Part shown: piece after piece, positions 35,448 to 41,739 of the stretch
Position numbering within the stretch: position 1 is the stretch's first letter
Layout: each line of letters opens with the position of its first letter
Assembly (NCBI GenBank): GCA_029239675.1
Contig: JARBUM010000007.1
Coordinates: 1 to 64,000 of the forward strand
Length of the DNA: 64,000 nucleotides
Reading direction: 5' to 3'
DNA from: Pelosinus sp.
GTDB taxonomy: Bacteria; Bacillota; Negativicutes; DSM-13327
Program-made: the position numbers and the translations under genes
Notes under the pieces: model-generated
Seen by the model: only the letters and a program-made list of their open reading frames with translations
Told to the model about the DNA's origin: nothing
Database searches by the model: none

Positions 35448-35597
35448 ATGATTACTATTGATGGATTTGCGGCAGAGTATATAAAAAAGCGCCAATCATC
35501 AGCCGTTATTGAGCTGAAATTCGAGCCAGCTATTGGTGGATGCGCCTGCTCAGGTAAGAACATAACAGGCAGTTATGTTCCATTTGTGTTAGTGTGA
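35448..35597 (+). pseudogene. Truncated HesB/IscA-like Cys-motif protein
   Basis: The ATG at 35448 has GTGGAGG upstream. The product is 49 residues, starting MITIDGFAAEYIKKRQSS and containing PAIGGCACSGKNITGSYVP. This resembles the first half of small HesB-like (CC/Se motif) proteins, which I recall as about 95 residues. The frame then ends at TGA and the rest of the domain is missing. Its last 25 bases overlap the 3' end of the convergent transporter gene, so a rearrangement probably cut it. It might still be made as a short peptide. Confidence 0.55.
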
Positions 35598-36511
35598 TGT
35601 GAGAGAGGTTGAGGTTGTGGTTTATTTTGTGTCGTAATGAACACGCCTGTTATTGTTAAAGTCATACCAATCAAATGATAAACCGAAATTTTTTCACCAT
35701 ATAACAGTGCGGCGATCCACAGTGCATTTACAGGCATTAAATTAATATAGGCGGATGCTTTTGTTGCACCGATACGCTGAATGCCCCAATTGAACAACAA
35801 AAAGGCCACAAATGTAGCACATACGCTTAGATATAAAAGTTCTAGTTGAATTTGATTGGATAAGTCTAACGTTTTACCCCATTGTCCTTCGCTTATGACT
35901 GAAATTATCAGTAGCATTATTGCACCAAACACCGTAGAGACGGCAGTGACTACACTCGCTTCCATTTTACGGGTGAGTTTCTTTACCATCAGTGTGTAAG
36001 CAACCCAACTGGCTACTGCGCCGAACATATAGACTTCACCAACACCGATAGACATTTGAGTGAGTACACTTAAACTTCCTTTACTTATTACTAAAGACAC
36101 GCCGAGTAAGGATAAGATTACCCCTAGTAGAGTACGCCAATTTCGCGGCTCTCCCATAAAAAAGCAGGCAATACAAGTTGTAATTGCGGGGTTGATTACA
36201 ATTATAAGTGCAGATGTGACTGCAGACGTATATTGTAGGCCAGCTGCAAAAAAATAATTATAGGAAAAAACACCTGTTGCCCCTAACACGAGTAAACTTA
36301 AGAAGTTCTGTTTAATCGCTACCCAATCTAACTCTCGGCGCCATCCGCTCCAGAGTAACATAAGTAAGCCGGCAATCATAAATCGAATCGCTGATGTTGT
36401 AATTGGAGATAATTCTGTCAATACATGCTTAGTAGTGGCAAATGCTCCACCCCAGAAAATAGGTACCAGCAGCAGAATGACATATATTTTAGTAAGATTC
36501 TGTTTTTCCAT
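35573..36511 (-). CDS. EamA/DMT-family transporter
   Basis: This 312-residue protein has ten predicted membrane segments in two EamA repeats; the first starts LLLVPIFWGGAFATTKHVL and the second AVASWVAYTLMVKKL. Members export amino acids or metabolites, but the substrate cannot be read from sequence. The ATG at 36511 follows AAAAGGAG; an upstream extension to 36598 lacks a site. The C-terminal tail (KPQPQPLSHHTNTNGT) is polar. The gene is convergent with, and slightly overlaps, a truncated HesB-like gene. Confidence 0.88.
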   Translation of the reverse strand: MEKQNLTKIYVILLLVPIFWGGAFATTKHVLTELSPITTSAIRFMIAGLLMLLWSGWRRELDWVAIKQNFLSLLVLGATGVFSYNYFFAAGLQYTSAVTSALIIVINPAITTCIACFFMGEPRNWRTLLGVILSLLGVSLVISKGSLSVLTQMSIGVGEVYMFGAVASWVAYTLMVKKLTRKMEASVVTAVSTVFGAIMLLIISVISEGQWGKTLDLSNQIQLELLYLSVCATFVAFLLFNWGIQRIGATKASAYINLMPVNALWIAALLYGEKISVYHLIGMTLTITGVFITTQNKPQPQPLSHHTNTNGT

Positions 36512-36610
36512 AATTAAACTCCTTTTATCCTTATAGTTGAATCGGTCATACAATGAAGCTACTTCTCTAATTGGCCCAGGGACGACTATGTTCCCCAATA
36601 TAGTGTAGTA

Positions 36611-36650
36611 AAGCAGACAGCACGCTTTTGGGCGTGCTGTCTGCTTTTAC
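36611..36650. terminator. Strong hairpin, orphan terminator
   Basis: AAGCAGACAGCACGC and its complement form a perfect 15-bp stem followed by TTTTA. It lies upstream of the minus-strand transporter and no plus-strand gene ends nearby, so what it terminates is unclear. Confidence 0.75.
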
Positions 36651-36705
36651 CAGCTAGAATGTGCAGGGTGTTTTTGCTGATTTGGATTTTATCCGATGAC
36701 CAAAT

Positions 36706-36820
36706 CGCTCTAAGACTCCCATCTTCTACAATTGGGAGTTAAGAGCGACTAAGTCCCTGGATAAGTGCGGCTAAGATTCAGATGGAATTAAAACTCCACC
36801 TAAATCAAGTCTTCTTTATA
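36706..36820 (+). repeat. Two-hairpin CGACTAAG element, copy C
   Basis: Hairpin 1 pairs CGCTCTAAGACTCCCA with TGGGAGTTAAGAGCG. Then come ACTAAGTCCCTGGATAAGTG and hairpin 2, GATTCAGATGGAATT-AAAA-CTCCACCTAAATC, ending AAGTCTTCTTTAT. The second half matches 40210-40288 closely. It is upstream of the membrane-protein gene at 37084. Confidence 0.6.
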
Positions 36821-36944
36821 TCTATTATCATCTTATCTGACCGTAACTGAACTGTCAATAAGCCTCGTGGCGGGGTTCCCTTCGTCCATTAATTCATTAA
36901 GTGTGCAAAATCAATGGCAAAATATATATTGTTTTCTGTAAAGA

Positions 36945-36994
36945 TTTAGCAGGAAATAGCACTTGATGAAAGGAAAATATCCATAACCAACTTT
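36945..36994. repeat. 50-bp direct repeat, copy 2
   Basis: TTTAGCAGGAAATAGCACTT continues with GATGAAAGGAAAATATCCATAACCAAC. It matches 29290-29339 with about six changes. The rest of the gap from 36821 to 37083 holds nothing I recognise. Confidence 0.6.
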
Positions 36995-37083
36995 ATTAGA
37001 CATTCGACATAATATTGTCAATATAGGAACGTCCCTAATGTCCAGTGTGTATCTTCAAGTATGACTAACGAAGGAGGTGCAAG

Positions 37084-37815
37084 ATGATTACACGGGTTAT
37101 GAGAAAAGCGAATATAATTGACCGTATGATACATAAAATGTTGGATGGTAAAACATTGGCAATTCTCATACTGTATAGTTTTTTAGTTGCTGCTTGTATT
37201 ATGTGCTTTGTAATGCTCCAAAGTGTTTATGGAACATATATATGGTGGGCTACTACAACAGAGGGACAGCTTACTGCAGAGGCTAATCCCGAAGAATTAT
37301 ACAGAAATTGTTGGTGGAGTGCATTAACGATCATTAACAATGTGGTTTTTATTTCTTTATTTGTCCGAATTATTGTTAGTCGATTACAACAATTAGATGC
37401 TATGGAATATTCGATATATCCGACCATCCCGTATACTGGATTTTTGACCGGAGTATTTTCCAGCCTCTATTTTATAACAGCCCTTTGGAGTTTAGTGAGC
37501 AATAATCTTCAGTTGCTGTTAAAAAGACAACTAGTAACTATCTCAGGAACTTGGCAGGATTTATTTCCATATCATAAAATAAAAGAGTTTAATGATGGGC
37601 AAGGAAGTTTCATTTTTTCCTGGAACGATTTTTGGTCATTTAATATTGAAATGATAATTTATTTTATGATTCTTACAATAGTATTAAAATTTTTCTCTCA
37701 ATTCATCCTGTCCTATTATTCGTATGTGATTGAAAGTAGAATAGCATCCAAAGAGGAATGTAATAAGAATAGGCATATAGGCAACGCGGATAAAAAAACG
37801 ATTTTCCTTGAATGA
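37084..37815 (+). CDS. Membrane protein of unknown function
   Basis: This 243-residue protein has about four hydrophobic segments (near residues 25-45, 80-100, 115-140 and 190-215). A polar loop (TTTEGQLTAEANPEELYRN) follows the first and a charged C-terminal tail ends the protein. AAGGAGGTGC precedes the ATG. No motif that I can name is present. It is isolated between a repeat-rich gap and a strong terminator. Similar proteins of unknown role occur in anaerobic Firmicutes, but I cannot place it. Confidence 0.75.
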   Translation: MITRVMRKANIIDRMIHKMLDGKTLAILILYSFLVAACIMCFVMLQSVYGTYIWWATTTEGQLTAEANPEELYRNCWWSALTIINNVVFISLFVRIIVSRLQQLDAMEYSIYPTIPYTGFLTGVFSSLYFITALWSLVSNNLQLLLKRQLVTISGTWQDLFPYHKIKEFNDGQGSFIFSWNDFWSFNIEMIIYFMILTIVLKFFSQFILSYYSYVIESRIASKEECNKNRHIGNADKKTIFLE

Positions 37816-37877
37816 TTTTAATCAATACCTAAATACGAGAAGGTCTGCAAGAAGCAAACCAGAACGGCCATGATATC

Positions 37878-37925
37878 AGCCCCTTGTATTGGATGTTTTT
37901 TAAAATGTCCAATACAAGGGGCTCA
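37878..37925 (+). terminator. Intrinsic terminator
   Basis: AGCCCCTTGTATTGGA and its perfect 16-bp complement enclose a T/A-rich loop. The 3' side has only CATTC, so the internal loop T run or the stem alone must stop polymerase. Confidence 0.7.
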
Positions 37926-38050
37926 TTCAATGTTTAGCTTTCGTAAGCTGGTATGTGAATGTATTGGAAACTAGATAGTGGCGAAGACAAAGTAGGGATT
38001 GGGTTAGTCTGATATCAGACTTTTTTCTCATGACACCTAGGACCTAAGTC

Positions 38051-38176
38051 TTGACTAAAATATGTAATTACTGTATTATAATAAGTAATTACATATTTTA
38101 GCAAACTTATCGAAAGATAAGGGCGCAAAGCTATGGGTCTAAGAACATTTGTTTATGATTGCCAGGTTGCCGCTTT
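38051..38176 (+). promoter_or_regulatory. c-di-GMP-I (GEMM) riboswitch with promoter
   Basis: The aptamer (about 38096-38176) reads TTTAGCAAACTTATCGAAAG then ATAAGGGCGCAAAGCTATGG. It has a GAAA tetraloop, the GGCGCAAAGC core, a TCTAAG receptor side and TATGATTGCCAGGTTGCC. This aligns base for base with the riboswitch near 27644. TTGACT-17-TATTAT (38051-38079) is the likely promoter. A terminator follows at 38194, so it acts on transcription of a 55-residue gene and possibly on the GGDEF gene beyond. Confidence 0.94.
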
Positions 38177-38193
38177 GTTTAAGCGTAATTATT

Positions 38194-38227
38194 GCACCAG
38201 CATTCCCATGCCTAGGTGCTTTTTTTG
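38194..38227 (+). terminator. Riboswitch-linked terminator
   Basis: GCACC-AGCAT-TCCC-ATGCC-TA-GGTGC followed by seven T. Placed 18 bases after the aptamer, it is the probable expression platform. Confidence 0.85.
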
Positions 38228-38313
38228 TGTGATAAGAGTAAGAGTGGCATTATGGAGAGTAGGAATCAACAGTCGGGTATTTCTTAAAAAGTACAAATTC
38301 GGAGGCAATAATA

Positions 38314-38481
38314 ATGAGAGAAGAAAACATAGAGGCAAAAGAGTTGATTGCAGAGGTATGTGACCTTCAAAAGAAACTAGCAGAGCTTGATTCCAAGCAA
38401 AAAGAAGAATTGGCCTATGTCATTCAATTATATATTATGGGGGAAACAGAGATCCCCAATGAGAAAAGAATATATCATTGA
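38314..38481 (+). CDS. Small acidic helical protein under riboswitch control
   Basis: This 55-residue frame starts at an ATG with GGAGG 8 bases upstream. It is rich in Glu and Lys and should form two helices (EAKELIAEVCDLQKKLAEL and KQKEELAYVIQLYIMG). It is the first gene after a c-di-GMP riboswitch and its terminator, and a second terminator follows it. It is therefore the most direct target of c-di-GMP control here. No family is recognised; the size suggests a protein-protein adaptor. Confidence 0.65.
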   Translation: MREENIEAKELIAEVCDLQKKLAELDSKQKEELAYVIQLYIMGETEIPNEKRIYH

Positions 38482-38497
38482 TTTAATGCGAATTCCA

Positions 38498-38536
38498 CCG
38501 TATTCTCAAAATTTTGAGGGTACGGATATTTTTTAT
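38498..38536 (+). terminator. Hairpin / terminator after the 55-residue gene
   Basis: CCGTATTCTCAAA pairs with TTTTGAGGGTACGG and ATATTTTTTATTT follows. The core is shared with terminators at 25660 and 29130. Confidence 0.8.
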
Positions 38537-38645
38537 TTATTTTTACTTTTATCCTGTCAATAGACTCATACCAATAGCAGGTATTTGTCGAGATATACAG
38601 AATATGGTTTAGGTGAAATGATTCTCGAAAGGTGCGCTGTCTCCC

Positions 38646-40151
38646 ATGCGATTTTTGCATAAGTTAATACTATTACTCTGTACATTGATAATCCTTAGTA
38701 GCCTTATTCAATTTTTTGCTTTTGATAGATTTTTTCTTACTAATACCAATTCCTTGTTATTAGCTACTAATGAAAAGGCTGCAAACAATCTTGGAGAGCA
38801 GCTTTTAGCATATTTTGAAAATGCTGAGGAATCATTAAAAGTTATTGCATCAGATCCTGAAATTAGAAAGAATCAAGAGCTTCTTGATAAAATTAATGAT
38901 ATTATTCCTGAAATAAATATGATTATTGTACTTGATAAAAAAGGGGATATTTCTCACATTACAAAACCTGATAAGATATCAAGTTTCAACGTATCCCATA
39001 GAGATTACTTTCAACATGCTATGAAGGGTGAGACTTATATCAGTGGCGTGTATACAGGTGCCCAAGGACGGGAAGTCATTGCAATTGCGACTCCCAGTAT
39101 TGAAGATCATAATATAGTGGGTGTGGTGGTTGGAACAATTTGGCTGCATGAAAATAAGCTGGCAATGATCTTTGGTAATAAATCCTTTGGCCGCAACGGA
39201 CATATTGCAATTACTGATCAACGAGGAATTATCGTTTATCATTCAGATCAAGAACGTATTGGCGAGCAGGATAAGATAGTCGATAGCTTAGAAGGAGCAA
39301 CAGGCTCTGTAATTATGAAGAACCACTCTGGAATTGAAAACTATATTGGATATAGTACGGTTCCAGAATTAGGCTGGCATATTATTGTAAGTACCCCTAC
39401 TACCGAGCTAACACGATTTCGTAGCATGATGCTATACGAGATATTAACGATAACAATACTCACAATTATTGTAGTTGCTATAATTGGTACTTACACAGTA
39501 AGGCGATATATGAGGCCCCTTGAGAATTTAGTGGCGGCTTTTAGCTCTGTAAAAAAAGGAAAATATATGAAAATTGCTTCTGATAGCTATGCTCCTGAAT
39601 TTGACGAAATGATTCAGATCTATAATGACACAATTAGAAAACTTGAAGAAGTCCATGTTGCATTACAAGGAGCTGCAGATATTGATGGATTGACAGGAGC
39701 CTATAATCGCAGATCCTTTGATAAAATATTAGAATTAATTAAAGGTGAATTGCAGGCAGGATCTCTTAATTCCCTAGGAATTATGGTATTAGATCTGGAT
39801 AATTTCAAGAGGCAAAATGATACATGCGGTCATTTAGTAGGTGATGATATTTTAAAAGAATTTACCGCTATAGCACAAGCTGTTGTAGGACCTCGATCCG
39901 TATTTCGCTTTGGTGGAGATGAGTTTGCGATTATCTTACGAAATATCTCGGATACAACTTTCATTTCCTATGCAGAAGAAATACGTTTGCACTGTGCCAA
40001 GAAATTGGTTGACTGTACAGTAAGTATAGGCCTTGCAACCTATCCTAAAAATGCAGATACTATAGAGGAATTGTTAGATTTTGCAGATAAGGCACTTTAT
40101 ATTAGTAAGGATACTAGAAATAAAGTAACAGAGTATCCAACTGATAGCTAA
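38646..40151 (+). CDS. dCACHE-HAMP-like-GGDEF diguanylate cyclase
   Basis: This 501-residue sensor has an N-terminal membrane segment (about 6-27) and an extracytoplasmic double-CACHE-like domain (about 35-255, with YISGVYTGAQGREVIAIATP). A second membrane segment (about 262-285), a HAMP-like linker and a GGDEF domain (about 335-495) follow. The cyclase site is RFGGDEFA with DLDNFKRQNDTCGH. The RxxD inhibitory site is absent. The ATG has only a weak AAAGGTG site. It lies downstream of a GEMM riboswitch and a small gene, with a terminator between. Confidence 0.9.
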   Translation: MRFLHKLILLLCTLIILSSLIQFFAFDRFFLTNTNSLLLATNEKAANNLGEQLLAYFENAEESLKVIASDPEIRKNQELLDKINDIIPEINMIIVLDKKGDISHITKPDKISSFNVSHRDYFQHAMKGETYISGVYTGAQGREVIAIATPSIEDHNIVGVVVGTIWLHENKLAMIFGNKSFGRNGHIAITDQRGIIVYHSDQERIGEQDKIVDSLEGATGSVIMKNHSGIENYIGYSTVPELGWHIIVSTPTTELTRFRSMMLYEILTITILTIIVVAIIGTYTVRRYMRPLENLVAAFSSVKKGKYMKIASDSYAPEFDEMIQIYNDTIRKLEEVHVALQGAADIDGLTGAYNRRSFDKILELIKGELQAGSLNSLGIMVLDLDNFKRQNDTCGHLVGDDILKEFTAIAQAVVGPRSVFRFGGDEFAIILRNISDTTFISYAEEIRLHCAKKLVDCTVSIGLATYPKNADTIEELLDFADKALYISKDTRNKVTEYPTDS

Positions 40152-40172
40152 GAGTTTTACCCCATGGCTAAG

Positions 40173-40288
40173 TCGCTCTAAGAGTATCATTTTATATAAA
40201 TGGTAAATTTAGAGTGACTAAGTATCTAGATAAGTGTGACTAAGATTCAGATGGAGTTAAAACTTCACCTGAATCGAGTCTTCTTTAT
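40173..40288 (+). repeat. Two-hairpin CGACTAAG element, copy D
   Basis: TCGCTCTAAGAGTATCATTT pairs with AAATGGTAAATTTAGAGTGA to form hairpin 1. Then GACTAAGTATCTAGATAAGTG and hairpin 2 (GATTCAGATGGAGTT-AAAA-CTTCACCTGAATC) end in GAGTCTTCTTTAT. It closely matches copy C and lies upstream of the TPR gene. Confidence 0.6.
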
Positions 40289-40328
40289 AGTTAATGTGAT
40301 AATTTATATTAAAAGGGGAGAATTGATT

Positions 40329-41669
40329 TTGGGTATCTTTTCGTGGATGTTTTCAAAAAATACGGAGCGCAATTCCCAGGTTCGTAAATGGGTAGCACAA
40401 GAAATTGAGAAGGTGGATACCACTAATCCTGATGTTTACGCAATGTTTGTAGGACTAATACACTCTGCTGTTCAGTGTGGGAAGTATAGCATAGAAGAAC
40501 AAGATGAGAAGATTTCCCAAGTGTCGAAGCAATATCTAGGAGACGCTACTATTTTTGAAATTGCTTGCTATACTTATTTTCGACTGGAAAATTGGTTAGC
40601 CAAGAATCAACCGCAGCTTAAACCTGACCAAATAGCTCTTCCTATTGGCAAATGGATAGTGGAGAAGTTCTCCTTAACATTTTATTTGGAGGAAGAGTGG
40701 GTTAATAAATTATTTACGGAGCAGCTGGATCGATATAAGAGACTAGCGGATGCTGGTAAGGGGGTTGAAGAATTTCATCTTGAATTGGAGCAGCGTATTT
40801 TAATGACCAAAGGGGATAAATTTGATAAAAAAAATCCTCCCCAAGATGCTTCAAGTGTAGCCCTCGATTCTCAATATATTAAACGCAGCTTGGCAAAGTA
40901 TGAAGAATATATAGCAGCTCTCATGGTGGATATACAGAATTACTGCAATAGGAATACTAAGAGGCAAGTGAGCCAAGGACAGAGACTAGAAGTAAACCAG
41001 GATGTGAATCTAGGGCAGAAGGATTATTTATATGGGATGGCATTAGTGGCCCAGCAAGATTGGATTAGAGCATGTAAGGCTTTCACAAAAGTAATAGATG
41101 CTACTCCTGGGCACTATGATGCATTGGTACAGCGTGCCTTATTGTATCTAACTTTGCATCAACCTGTAGATGCGTTACAAGATTTGACGAAGGCAATTGA
41201 GGTAAATCCTAGTGGGGCCGTAGCCTATTTTCATCGGGGAAAATGTTATCACCGTTACTTGCGGCAAAAAGATAAAGCTTTAGCCGATTATTCCGAGGCA
41301 ATTCGTTTAGCACCTGGGGATATGGCAGCATATTTTGGTCGCGGTGAACTGTATGACGAAATAGTCTTGTATAATGAAAAGCAAGCTCTTGAACAGAATG
41401 ATCACGCTTTTCATAATCAGATTTCCGAGGAATTTTTGGCAGCGATTAATGATTATAGTCAAGTCATTACGTTAGCACCCGAACATGATGGAGCTTATGT
41501 TAACAGAGGCTTAGCTTATGCACGAAAGGCTCGCATAAATAAAAATGTGGATTTTATTGAGAAATCCATTGCTGACTTTGAAAGAGCTATCAGTTTGAAT
41601 TGGGAGAATGGTTATTTATATAAGCAGCAGGACGAACTAAAAGAATTATTGATAGCATGCAGGATGTAA
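40329..41669 (+). CDS. TPR-repeat protein
   Basis: This 446-residue soluble protein has an N-terminal part of about 235 residues with no known domain. At least four tetratricopeptide repeats follow (for example ALVAQQDWIRACKAFTKVID, AYFHRGKCYHRY and AYVNRGLAYARKARINK). The start is TTG at 40329, 8 bases after AAAAGGGGAG; a longer frame back to 40236 would overlap the repeat element. TPR proteins act as binding scaffolds. A link to the large PAS regulator that starts 70 bases later is possible. Confidence 0.82.
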   Translation: MGIFSWMFSKNTERNSQVRKWVAQEIEKVDTTNPDVYAMFVGLIHSAVQCGKYSIEEQDEKISQVSKQYLGDATIFEIACYTYFRLENWLAKNQPQLKPDQIALPIGKWIVEKFSLTFYLEEEWVNKLFTEQLDRYKRLADAGKGVEEFHLELEQRILMTKGDKFDKKNPPQDASSVALDSQYIKRSLAKYEEYIAALMVDIQNYCNRNTKRQVSQGQRLEVNQDVNLGQKDYLYGMALVAQQDWIRACKAFTKVIDATPGHYDALVQRALLYLTLHQPVDALQDLTKAIEVNPSGAVAYFHRGKCYHRYLRQKDKALADYSEAIRLAPGDMAAYFGRGELYDEIVLYNEKQALEQNDHAFHNQISEEFLAAINDYSQVITLAPEHDGAYVNRGLAYARKARINKNVDFIEKSIADFERAISLNWENGYLYKQQDELKELLIACRM

Positions 41670-41739
41670 AATAATTTAATACAATAGAGTGTACTGCTTC
41701 TCGTTACGTTGGAGGAAGGTAAGCTTAGAGGAGGTAAGG

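Noticed and set aside
35580-35620. In-frame TGA-TGT after the HesB-like fragment as a selenocysteine codon
   Set aside because: The family can contain selenocysteine, but reading through gives only five more codons before another TGA, and no SECIS-like hairpin is evident. Truncation is simpler.
38133-38363. A 76-codon frame over the second c-di-GMP riboswitch
   Set aside because: It runs through the aptamer and terminator, has no ribosome site and no protein-like features.
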